The translations under genes and the position numbers were made by a program. From contig OZ026847.1 of NCBI GenBank assembly GCA_964023205.1, positions 9,978,099 to 10,042,098 on the forward strand: DNA of 64,000 bases, written 5' to 3'. A model generated the notes under the pieces. The model did no database searches. It worked only from the letters and a program-made list of their open reading frames with translations, and was not told where the DNA came from. Shown here piece after piece: positions 11,922 to 24,800 of this stretch; position 1 is the stretch's first letter, and every line of letters begins with the position of its first letter. This DNA is from Lutraria lutraria (taxonomy: Eukaryota; Mollusca; Bivalvia; Venerida; Mactridae).

Positions 11922-13235
11922 TTAGGCCCTTTGCTCCTCTGGGGAGCATAGGCCATTGACGAATTCTCTCCATCTGACTCTGTTGGTTGCAGTTTGTTCC
12001 AGGGTGTTCCATGTGTTACCACTTCCTTTCATTTTGGTCTCTACATTATTTCTCCAGGTGTTCCGTGGACCTCCTCGTTTCCTTTTACCCTGTGTATTCC
12101 ATTTTAGAGCCTGTTTTGTGATGTTTGTGTTCATTTTTCGAAGGGTGTGTCCTATCCATCCCCATTTTCTTCTTTTTATACCTACGCCGATGGTTTTTTT
12201 TTTGGTCTGTGATGTGCCAAAGGTGTTCATTGCGCACTTTGTCTGTCCATTTAATCTTCACAATTCTCCTTAAACAGTAGTTTGTGAAACACTGGAGTTT
12301 GGTTAGCATGGCTTTGGTTGTTCTCCATGTTTCCGATCCATATAGGAGGACTGATTTGAGTTGTACGAGTATATCTTCAGTTTTGTTCTTCTGGGTATGT
12401 TTTTGGAATTCCATATATTTTTTAGGATGTTAAAGGTTACTCTGGCTTTGTTGATCCTAGCTTTTACAACTGCACCAGTTCCACCTTGGTTGTCCACGAT
12501 ACTTCCCAGATAGGTAAAGGAGTCTACTTCTTCTAAGCTTTTGTTGTTGATTTTAATGTGTTGGTTGTAATTGCTTTTTATTTTCATTACTTTTGTCTTT
12601 GCTATGTTTGGTTTTAGTCCCAGTTTGGTTGAAGATGTGTTAAGTAGTAATGTTTTTTCCTGCATGTATTGTTGTGTGCTGGACAGAAGAGCGATGTCAT
12701 CAGCAAAGTCTGGGTCATCTAGCTGTTCCCACAGAGTCCACTGTATTCCGTTTCTTTTCCCTTCAGTACATTCCCTCATTGTCCAGTCAATGGCGAGTAG
12801 AAAACGGAAAGGAGATAGAAGACAGCCTTGCTTCACGCCTGTGGCAACTTGAAAAGTTTCTGACAGTCTACCTTCACGTAGTACTCTACACGTCATGTTG
12901 TTATAGGAGTTGCGGGTGATGTTTATGATTTTTTCAGGAATTCCATGATGTTCCATTAGCAGCCATAACGACTCTCTGTCTAAACTATCGAAAGCTTTCT
13001 CAAAGTCAACAAAGTTCATGTATAAAGATGTATTCCATTCTATTGATTGTTCAATAATAATCCTTAGGGTGACAATTTGGTCAACACAGCTTCTATCTTT
13101 CCTGAAGCCTGCCTTATGGTCTCTTAATTTAGAATCGATGTTTTTTGTGGGCGCATTAAGATATGTATGTAGTAGTGTAGTTGTGTATGTTGGTTTGATG
13201 TTTGTGTTATAATGTGTGCTGCATGTGCGGGCCAC
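11922..13235 (-). pseudogene. Non-LTR retrotransposon reverse transcriptase relic (RTE-like)
   Basis: Reading leftward, the frame 13235-12303 carries fingers/palm motifs of a LINE reverse transcriptase: AGFRKDRSCVDQI, MNFVDFEKAFDSLDRES, GVKQGCLLSP, the catalytic FADDIALLS and SFTYLGSIVD. The coding sense then shifts frame near 12300-12415 (LLYGSETWR, CLRRIVKIKW) and again near 12090-12230, where the C-terminal block reads RRKWGWIGHTLRK and GKRKRGGPRNTWR before ending near 11922. At least two frameshifts and loss of the 5' part, including any endonuclease domain, make it a dead copy. The C-terminal motifs resemble RTE-type elements; the clade is not certain. The flanks share sequence (about 11850-11905 and 13155-13215). 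Confidence 0.88.
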
Positions 13236-13249
13236 TGATGGTTACATAG

Positions 13250-15420
13250 TTAGTACGATGAAGTTACCGAAATACCACTGACCTCACTGAGAGGACAATG
13301 GTGTCAATAATACAAAACTGAAAATAACGTTATAAAGTATTAGCCACATTATCGCATTACCACCTGTTTATATCTTTATATTATATTAAATGTCTGACCT
13401 CAGTAGTTTTAAGACTAGTGAAATATGTCCAATGTTTTAGTATGCTGCGGTTAATGCCTTATGACGCATGTCGCTTCCAAAATAGTGATTTTGTTTAATA
13501 ATCATATTTATATACAACAGTTATTACACAACGTCTTCGAAGTAAAGTAAAACTCTAACATAACGACCAATATTGGGACAAATAAAGGCGGTCTTACTGT
13601 TGAGATTCTCATATTTTTTACTTAAATATCATAATTTAATACCAAGCAACAAAAAATTCTAACCGAACGGGCCAAAATACTATATTAATGATCTGACACT
13701 TTTGTTGTTAATTGTTCGCTTAAAAACACAAAGTAAGTGTCATTTTCAAAATTGTCGGTATTTTATAGCCGAAATGTTCATCTAGGTAACCGTGCCTCAT
13801 TTGACACTAGCTTTCATTTTTGTTTATCGCGTATTACGTAGTAAACTGTGAGGTTCAGGGTACGGCATTGCTTTAAAATCAGGTATCTAACGAACGGAGG
13901 ACGCTATAACAAATCTGAGGCACTATTCCCTGCATTATACATTTATAGTAATTTTAAGGCTATTTGTTGTAATATATTCCTATATACGGAGTAGTTATTG
14001 TTGTTAAAAAAATTGTAAATTACGTGCGATATTGTTTTATAAAAGACAAACCAAATATAATATTATTTTGTTTCCAATCATTTGCCATGGACTTCATACT
14101 TATTTGAGTTCTTGATTTGTGGTTTTAAAGTAATAGAAAACTTGGCAAGGTGTTGTATAAATATGTTTCATGATTAAAATCGGTCATATCTTTAATTAGA
14201 CTTAGTTTGTCAACCTTATATGGTCGCTCGTGTATAAGATTAAACCATATTACATTTGTCAATGTGTCAAATCTGAATAATTTATTTAATCAAAGACTGG
14301 ACAAAGGTAAGGCAACATTGGATAGTTGATTTATTTGTTGTTAGACTTATACTTTTTTTATCAAAATACGTAAGAATGGTACCGATTGATTCTAGAAAAA
14401 TAAATATTTTCTCTTTCTAGTAAGGGGCCAAGATAATTGATAAGATTAGGGGAGAGTTTAAGCCGCGTTACTTTGTCGGATACCAAAGTCTCTCATTATG
14501 TACCATGTTTAATTTTCATATTTTTAAACTTCGGTTCCATACTAAAAATAACTGAAAGGCTTTTGTGAATCAAATAAATGGCAGGCTTAATGGGTGTCCG
14601 TAATTCTGACGAAGACCAAATATAGCAGCAATCGCTCCGCGGAGATTCACTGTTACAGAAATTGATTTACCTGCAAAACTTAGACGTTCTTTTGCTCGTG
14701 TCATATGTTCATTACACCGTTTTCACATAGAATCGGGTATATTATTAATCATACACCAATACAACACAGAAATTGTCATTTTTGTTACGAAAATCATGAT
14801 ATTGCTTTAAATTTGTAGAATGTGAATTTCATGTATTTTTTTTCGCAGTAGCAGATTCAAAAATATTCGAGATTAATACAATGTATTTATATAATTTGTA
14901 CACATTTGATAGAAATTTAGAGCATTTCAGTTAAAAACCGACGAGTAAATAAATAAATCAGTCGTAATCGTTTCTGTAAAAGTACTAACCCAGTTCTCTG
15001 TAAATTACTGTCAACGTCATGAATAAATGGAATCAGTGTTTTGAGGAACAATGTCTTTTGACGCAATGTCTTAACAAAACTTTAACAGAGGACATGTATT
15101 AAGCACATGTTCGAACTCTAGAACATTAGATTTGTAGAACAAATGCCGCAACCGACATTGAGTTTAGTGACAGGAACATAATATATGTGACAAGAAAAGA
15201 ATTAATAAAACTTAAATTGAAAACTTAATGCCCATTTTAAAGATTTTTGTGCTTTTAATATTTATTATTAATCAGGTTACTAATATATGCATTTAGTTTT
15301 AGTTTAGTACTTATTAATATTGTAGAGTGTTACTTAGCATTAGTAAATCAAAATACTGAGAGTACAGTCAGGAACTAAGTCGAAATGTCCTGGATAAAAC
15401 CATCCTTAAAAATTAAAGAC
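13250..15420. other. Gene-free spacer between the divergent paralogues
   Basis: AT-rich sequence with no exon, RNA gene or named repeat recognised. It may hold an upstream non-coding exon or regulatory DNA for paralogue B. Confidence 0.4.
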
Positions 15421-15427
15421 ATGACCC

Positions 15428-15632
15428 TTTCGAGAATTTGATGAACAGTTCACGAAATGTTCATGAGCATATTCATGAATTATTCATGAATTTATTCATG
15501 ACATACAAATTGGACATTTGGTTCATGAACTTTGTCAGATGAAGTTTATCTTTATCAAAAATGTGTTTTTCGCTAGGTTCATGAACTATTGATGAATTAT
15601 ATTGATGAACCTTTGATGAACAAGTCATGAAA
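15428..15632. repeat. Cluster of TTCATGAA-like palindromic words
   Basis: About a dozen copies or near-copies of TTCATGAA/TTGATGAA lie in 205 bp, 160-360 bp upstream of the ATG of paralogue B. A smaller similar cluster is at 41130-41213. It may be a dispersed repeat or a binding-site cluster. Confidence 0.6.
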
Positions 15633-15789
15633 CTACGCAAGAAATTTTACTTTAACATGATTTGTGACCATAATAATACAAAAAAATTGACTTTGCTTCA
15701 TTTAATATATCTATTAAGTATTTATTCATTATTCAGGTTACGCAACAGTGGGCTCCTGTCCTTGAGAGAAGACTCAGCCACTCAGAAGT

Positions 15790-15844
15790 ATGGAGTTGCC
15801 GATTATTATGACCATGATATTCCTGCTGTCTGGCCGTGTATGCG
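15790..15844 (+). CDS. Signal-peptide exon of paralogue B
   Basis: The exon encodes MELPIIMTMIFLLSGRVC and ends in phase 1 at GTAAGA. An acceptor-like TTATTCAG ends at 15736, suggesting a 5'UTR intron as in paralogue A. GAGAGAAGACTC lies in the leader in both genes. Confidence 0.85.
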
Positions 15845-18800
15845 GTAAGATTTGAATGATTTATACGTTTCATTTTTTGTTCAAACTTATGGTTATAAAA
15901 CATGGAAACAGTCTCCAAGCTCCGATATCAATTCTATTTTTTCGAATACTTCGTTTGTTAAAAATATTACTGTTTAAGGTTTTATTACAGGTTAAGATAT
16001 GCTATGTTTAATTTACGTATTACAAACTTAGACGTAAAAGAATAAATGCAAAATGAGTTTTGAACCGGAGTTCAAACTCGAGTTTCATAACCTCGAAGCC
16101 AGAAATAGTACGATGTATATCTCTAATTGTGTATAACTTTGATGATGTCATAATCAAAATGACTTACGACACAAATGAAACCTTAAAACGTCACTTTAAA
16201 AAAATCACGATTTTTTCAACGGTCACATGGAATTTAGAAGAGACCAGCGATACAGAGAGACATACACGTTCAGAGACCTTGTTAAAGATCGAACTATAAA
16301 GAAATCGGTGGAAAGAAAATATACAATGGAGACTAGTTGACTTAAACGTTAACCAGTCCGTTTGTAAGTACGACATTGAATTGATCATATTCTAATTGAG
16401 CCATGCGTTCACTCTCCTGTTTGAAAAAAAGCTGTAACTGCTGTTTACAATTATATTTACAACAGGAGCTCCAGACAATCGAGGTACAGAGTTCATCGTT
16501 GGTTTCATGCAGAACTACGATACAGATATGGATGTAGAAATATTTGTTACAACATCAAGAACTTCAGTGGTTGATGTACAAATCACGATACCAAGATTTA
16601 CAGGCGTATCGTTAGATCAGACATTCACTGTTACAGCTGGTGAGGTGAAACAGATTCCTATTGATAGTGCTATATGCGCATATGGTACCGAACTTTCTAC
16701 AAAATCTATATACATTACAGGTAATGTATCTAATGTTTTCGAATCGCTTATTCCAGTTTGAATAACTTGATAATTGTTAGTAAAGTAGCCGACTTTAAGC
16801 TATGGAATTAAACAGTATGGAACATGTAGTATAATACTAAGTATGTTAAAATTGTCAACACGACACACAAACAAATTTCGAAATGCTTAGAATAAATTAT
16901 TGTATTCATTACAAAAGTCCTATCAGTTTCATTACTTTATATAATTATTTGAGTGCACCCCTTCGTAAGAAAATGTCCGTACTTTGAAACAATGGCAAAA
17001 AAATGTCCAAAAATCCGTGTGGTTGTTAACAATGGGACATTCTTAAAATGATAATGATACATATTTTACAGCAAGCGACGAGGTTGTTGTCTACGGAGTT
17101 AACGTAGAACCTTATTCAAATGACGCATTTCTTGGCTTTCCTGTGGATGTATTAGGCAAAGAATATTATGCAGTGACCCACTATCCGAGTGAACAGCCAT
17201 GTGAATTGATGATTTTTGGTAAGATTTCAATAAATCAAACATCGAAACGGTTCGTTATCAATTACTTTTTTACAAATTTTGAACAGATAAGACTGCAACC
17301 TTTAAACATAAAATATCATGAAGGTCGACAAAAAAGTATTTTACAATATCGTCAATATAATTTGTTTTATTTCAAGTGATAGAAAAAAATGCGAGATACA
17401 AAAAAGTATAGGTTCAGTCGAACAAAATAAGGTAAGTATGAAAAGGTCGATTTGTTTGCAAATGGTATTTCTTTGAAATTGTGTCTTTATGTTCTTTAGA
17501 TTTGTCTTAAAGGAAAGAATCAAACTGATTTTTGCAAACATTGATTTTATTCATTTTATTCCTTAGGTACCGAAGATAAAACACAAGTTACAATAACATA
17601 CGCCGACAACAGTGGTGTCAGTGTATCATATGATGGAAGTACTTACGGACGCGGAGCAACACAGACAATCACACTCAACAGATTCGATACTTATCATGTA
17701 ATTCTTTATGACTTATTGGCATTGTGATTGCCTTGTCCAAACATATTTTCTTATCATTTGTCTTTACCAATTTCAATTTACCACTACTATCTTTTGAAAC
17801 AATTGACTGTTTTAGTATTTAGCAATTGTTTCAATCGCACCATGATCATTGCATGCACCAAACAGATTTTCTTTGTCTCTTCGTCTGCCAACCGTTCACG
17901 GGGAGTGCTTTGTCTCCAAACTTATGCATGCTTCTGTGATAATGGTTTGTGTTATTGGGTTTAAGATAAATGGTATTTTGTGCACGTGTGATTGATTGAA
18001 AGTGCTTCTTTCCAGGAAGCCCTTTTATCCACATGTATATCTCGAATGATTTGCAATTGCTTGCTTTCGATCAATCGTTGATAAAAAAGTGACGCTTTAC
18101 TCTTTACGTACGACAGCCCCTTATTGTTGTAGTAAAGATCGAAAATTTAATTTAACTGTTTAATTTAGCTTAATTTCTCATCGTTTTAAGACTTTCTGAA
18201 CATGTAACTGTACAAAGAAAATCACGCAATTCTTCCGCAATATGGAACGAAAATTGTTTAAAAATACCTTAATATCTTAAGCTTGTATTACAACTGAACT
18301 TTGACTTGCAGGCCCAGACATACGGCGACTTGACAGGTACACATATCACCGCAGACAAAAGGTTTGCTTTAATGTCTGGTAATCAAAGAACAAACATCAA
18401 TCCTCACTCCTATGATGGCAGTGGTGGAACACGTGACACTCTTGTTGATCAAATGATGCCAGTTAATACTTGGGGAAAAGAATTTGGTATCGTGGCAACA
18501 CCTGATAGAACAACTGGAGATGAGATTAAATTTGTTGGGTCAGAAGATGGTACGTCTATAAGACTGGAATGTACTGATGGTACAGGGTAAGCAGGTTTTC
18601 CATCATTTTCGATCAATTTCACAGTATGTACAACTTGATTATATCGTACTTCTGATAATCTCATGACAACACTATGAAGCAAACAAAACGGTTGGTGTCA
18701 AAACAGTCATATGTTCTTATACATAAAGGGTTTACCTTTAGTATTATTGACACAGAACAGGAAGAAAAGATTAACTCACATATTGTACTCAAAATCTTAT

Positions 18801-21800
18801 TCTCATAGTAAAGAACAGCGAGTACAAGTTGCTCATGATATCACAGTTGATTATCTACCTATTTGTGAATTGTTTAAAAATATGTTTTTTTGTATTTTAG
18901 TGTGACTTTAACTGTGGACTCTGGAACGCATGCTCAGTATATCACACCTTCTGACGTTGTGTGTCACGTGCTAGCCACAAAGCCAATTATGGTTATACTG
19001 TTTGTAGTCAGTATGTTGGTTTCAAGGTAAATGTGATGGCATGCCTTTTGTATCTTGAAAATTTATTAGTCCAATCAGCATCAAACATAATATATTACCA
19101 GTAACAGCGAACACATTAAATAAGTCAATTTGCTTGGAACTCATTTTAAACAAGACGAACGAAAACGTATGTACTTGTGTACCAATTATATGCACTGAAA
19201 CATTTGACAAAATGAGTTTTGTTTCAACAATTCAAAATAAGACTAACATAGGTTTTGATGATGTGATCTACTGCCAACTTTGATGGTAAGTACTGAAAGA
19301 TCTCATGAACTCCAATAGTCTAAGACTGATCTTAAAAATTATCCTATGTCTTGTTTTCAGTGAACCAGCCGATCCCGCACTCATTACCATTCAGCCTTTT
19401 GAACAGTTTGCCGCTGATTGTACGTTTTCTACACCAAAGTATCATGCTGGCTCCTATATCAATTATTTCATGTTTGTGATAGAAAAGGCTGAAATTGATG
19501 GTTTACGATTCAATGACCAGCCACTGTCCTCGCCAGTCTACAAGGATATTCCAAATACTGATTATGTCGGCGGATATATAAATGTATGTACAATTGTGTT
19601 CATTATTGTCGTGGTTTTGTATTGGCGCGGTCTAGATTTGGCGGTTCCGATGCTGACCGCCAATATCGCCAAAATAAAACGGGCGCCAATATTAAGACGT
19701 ATACAGTACCTTGAATATCTACTAAAACTTCCGAAGTGTTTATGCCATTTCATGATACATCATAATATGTTAGAGAAATCTGTCCGATTAACAAAGAACT
19801 GTTTTATTGTGTAAAGTTAATCGTCCATACATGTAAATCGAAAAGAAAAAGGTAGATCCCTAGTATATTTATTTAAAGAATAAAGATCATTCGGTTTCGA
19901 GTCTAAGTACGCACTTCTTCCAACGTCATATCCCGAATTGATATTAATTTTAAGTGGTTTTGGGATTTTCAATTCACTGAGGAAGGATAACAAATGTGTT
20001 CAGAAATGTTGCAAAAAATATCCAAGCTTTTAGCGAAGTACAAGTTCTTCTTAACATATTAATATATGTATGCAATCATTCAGCTATAGCTAGGTAATGC
20101 TTAATATCAGCCTGGTTGTTATGTAATGATTTAGATTTGTACTAACATTTTGAGTTAAAGACTAGTTTTGGAAATGACGTATTATGAGTAATGAATTAAT
20201 GAACTAGTTTTGGTTTTCTACAGACATGAAATCATCCTGGCATATAAGGTAACATGTATTAACCCTTCGATTTAATTGTAGATTCCTGAAGGCACACATA
20301 CTATTCGTCATACGAAAAGAAACTCGGTCTTCGGCGGCTCCATTTTCGGCCGAGCTTATGCTGAATCTTATGGTATGCCAACTGGACTTCGACTTGCTCC
20401 CATTAACGACGTAAGTACAAATAATGAGCACGATACAATCAGTAAGTATGCTGTATATTTAGTTAGGATGCTAAAGACTTCAACTGTATCTGTATAAATG
20501 TTTATCTCAGAAATGAATATAATATCTTCAAGTGATAACCCAGTATATGATTTTTCAGCCATGCACACCAACAACCAGCGTGTTAGGTGACGGCATTGAT
20601 AATGATTGCGATGGTCGTATCGATGAGGAACTTTGTGAAGTGGGTACGTAAACACTCTTATCAAATATATGCATTATTACAAACTCTGAAGGTATTCGAT
20701 AATAAGTAAATATTAATCACACGTCTAGAAGAACAGCTTCGGTTGGCAGCTTCAGGAATATAAAACTGGCAAGATCTTTAAGTGTTGGTCCAAAACTCCT
20801 GTTTAAATAAACTGACCTAGGATATTTTGTTTCCTTGATATGTTTATTATATAGCTTTGCGTTTGTGAATACAACGTAACATGCATTAGAATATGAACTG
20901 CACTTCTACCTCTGTTATTGTAAGGTTCTTAATGTTCCACACCGGTCTAAATGTAATTCTTTCTCAACGTGTGGTCTATTGTGCATGATTGCATTAAATA
21001 TTTTTCTCGGGAGTTTTTCAACTGTATGTGATTTTTTTAAGAAATGCTAAATCATATTTATTAATTAAACAGGTACCACTAAAGAATTATTATGTACTTA
21101 TATTTTTCAAATTGTTCCTTAAAAATCTTATGGTACAAATGAAGTAAAAATACTTGAGCAGCTTGAATTTACTTTCAGTTACCAATGTTGCCAAAGGAAA
21201 GCCAGCCACACATTCGTCTCTTTATAACAACGTAGCAGGATGGGATGCGGAAAAAGCAGTTGATGGAAACACTGACGGAAACGTGTACAATTATTATTGC
21301 TCAATTACAACACAAGAATATGAACCATGGTGGCAGGTAGATTTGGAAAGCTTGTATACACTTACACAAGTTGATATCTACGATCGTTTGGACTGTTGCA
21401 GTAAGTTATTATTATAAACTATATCACATCAGCTTTTTAATTGATTTAATGTACAAATGTATTTTAGACGGGGACGGCTGTTGTTGCTTTGCAACCAATG
21501 ATGCACAAACAATTGACGTGCTTAAATTTATTGTTTACACCAATTGACATTTCGTTATTCAATACATGTAGTACACTCTATTGCTGATAAATGTCATTAC
21601 AGCTACTAGACTGCGACAGGTGGAGATATCAACAGGCGTTTCATCAGGAGCACTGTCAAGGGCAGCTTATTACGATGGTGTAGTCGGTGATTCCGTTTCC
21701 ATGGACCTCAGTAACGTTTCTGCAAGATACGTGAGAGTAACCCTTATTGGTATAACTGAATTCTTACAACTATGTGAAGTCGAAGTCTATGGATTTGGAG

Positions 21801-24800
21801 GTAATGAAACAATGTAGTAATGCTTAATTCAACAGCAATTATGAACGATTGACAAAATGAGTTTTATTATTCGGAAAGGCTATTTTCGACAGTTCGGGGG
21901 AATCTTCGTGAAAATATGATTAAACATGAACAGAAAAATTTCGACTGACTTTAACTATGTCTAAAATATGAAGTCTCTTAAAAAAATTCCTGGTGCAATT
22001 TGAATATGCGGTTTTCCTTCAGACTGTGTTTTATCCTCCATTAAGATTATGTTTGTATGAGTTTTGAGACTGACCTCGAATTTAAAAAACAATCTTTGAG
22101 CTCATATCTCAATGTCAGCTTCAATGTTGTGTTTTCTTGGTTCAAAGGGTACAGCCGTTTATATTTTCAGCAAAAAAGCTTACAGAATAATGTATACTTA
22201 GTGTCACCATGGGTTTATCATAATATAGAAAAAGAAAATATAAAATATGATATTTGAGCTTTTAGGCCGTTCTCAAGTTACTTAACCACGTATAGTGAGA
22301 GTTTGAGGAAGGTGAATATAATTTTATATGATAGGACTCACTATCTTATCTGTATTGATGTTGTTCTTGTTGAATCATCAAATATTTTTAAACAATTCAG
22401 ATGACGATGGTGATGGAACAATGGACGAGGATTGTGCTATGCCAGCACCAGGTGAGGAACATGTAAACAGCATGCAAGACTATTTTTCTGTCGTAATTTG
22501 ATAAATTATTTTGCCGAAATATCATTTTCCAGTACATTTCGACAATTCCTTAAAACACTGCTAGTTTTATATTAAGTTCAAATTTCCTGTTATTCCTTTT
22601 TCATATTTTTTTCTCATACATAAGCATCTCTGGATTCTGAGCGTTTCATTATAATAGTTTATATCAATCTCCAATAAAAATAATAACTTATTTCTCTGTT
22701 TTTGCATTTCCTTGCGTAAAGAATATTCAGTAATTAGTCAAGCCTTTCGTTGGATTTTAATTAGTTAATTATAGTTATTTATGTATTTTTTAAGTCTCAT
22801 TCATGTACATACACTATTTACAAGACAAAAAAATAGTACATGACCATTTACGCATTGAAATATAAGAGATTATCTGCTGATAGTAGCATAATCACATAGT
22901 TATGTCATATAACGCTTTCAACTTGTAATTTATTTATTTGCAAACCGCTATGTACACAGCGCTTTTGCCCTATGGGTAACGCTTTTACCCTATTGTTCCA
23001 TCGTGAATTGATTTGGAAACTTAGTTGTTTTACTTTTTACTAATTGTATGAATGAAATAAATATATGAACAATTATTTCATTTATGCTGTATTCTTGATC
23101 TTTCAATGATGAATTTCAGTTCATGGAGGTTGGAGCACGTGGGGAGCATGGTCCAGCTTATGTTACTGTACCGGTCTTCGTCCACGTGAAAGAACATGTG
23201 ACAATCCAGCGCCACAGTATGACGGGAACCAGTGTGATGGAGATGCAATAGAGAATACAAATTGTCAAATTTCAGCGAGTTGTGCAGGTAACCAGCCATG
23301 TTTGATTTATTCCATTAATTAAAAAAGGCTTATTGCTAGACGCATTCAATAGGATTAAATTAATAACATTAGATATGAACAATACTAGTATGCAGTCACA
23401 ATTTGTTGTATCCAACGCAAATTTCGAATTCGTTTAACTCGATATGTTTTCATATATCGAAGTATATTTATTCACGAACAGATTTTCATCTAAAAGTATA
23501 CAGTTGCCATTTATAAAGTGGCCATATATAAAGAACTAGCAAAGGCGCCGACAAACAAAAGAAGTGTTTGCCCCTTTACCTTCAACAAGCATTTCTATCA
23601 CATAATCAAAGTCGGTTTATATCAAACAGTTTCGATATAAAGAGTTTCCTCTGAACAATTATGTAATATACAGTAAATTATCTTGATATTGATAATAGAG
23701 TGAAAGCCATAATTTCATATCTTGTAAGGTTACATGTCATGGTAATTATTATATCACAATAAGTTTTGATTAACAATTATTAATAATTCTTAATCCACTA
23801 ATAGTTCTAATCGGTCACTATAATTTGACAACCTCTAAAGTTCTCACAACTTGTACTGAGTTTTTAAAGTATTATATTTTACCTTATTAAACTTAATTAG
23901 ATTTACATTCTGAAACTCGTGTTTATTTTTTAATTGAATGTAAATGATTTAATCGTGATTATAACAGATTAACAAATAATAGAATACGAAACAGTAATTC
24001 ATCAAAAGCGATTAAATATCCAGTCAATGGTTTACTGATCCCATTAAGAAAGTGAGGCAAAGTTCGGTAGGTAGGCAGTATCTGGGATGATCTTTGACAA
24101 CCTTATAATCCTTTCAAAATCATTATATAATGCGGAAAGAATTATGCGAAGATTATGTAGTTGACATATTTAAACTTTGTAAACTTTAAATAAAGACAAC
24201 GACCTCACATTAGAAATACCTAAAAGTTGTGGTAGCGTGAATTGGTTTAATCTGAAATATTGGCATTGGCAATTCTTTCAAGTGGTTTTATATGCAGCAT
24301 TGAATAAGACGAATTATATTTACACAGCGACATAATTAATTCGTAGCCACCAGAAACTGTATACTTGCCGGGTTACCATTTACTTAAGATACGTTTAGAT
24401 ACTGATGTATGGTCAATAATAAGTTTTTTTATCAAATTTACAGTTGATGGCGAACTAACTCAGTGGTCTGCGTGGGGTTCTTGTTCCGTGACTTGTGGAG
24501 CCGGCTCAGCACAAAGAACGCGATCATGTGACCCAGCACCAGCCAATGGTGGTAAAGCTTGTGACGGAGCTTTATCTGACACACAATCTTGTTACACAGG
24601 CTCAATATGTCCGGGTATGTATCTGAGAGATAAAGTAGTTAAGTACGAGAAACCTGAGTTGATACGTATCTGTCTGTTGTTGTTGTTGTTTTTCTTTAAA
24701 CGTTATTTGTACCATTTACAAGATCAGTAACAGAACATTGATAAGTTAAGTCATGCCATCACCCGAGGGGTATTTGATAAAACGGATACGGATCATATAA

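Noticed and set aside
12571..12919. Plus-strand open frames inside the retrotransposon
   Set aside because: They are antisense shadows of the reverse-transcriptase frame.
20559..20643. MopE-like motif as evidence of gene transfer from bacteria
   Set aside because: It sits on a small exon within a conserved animal gene structure; short acidic loops can arise independently.
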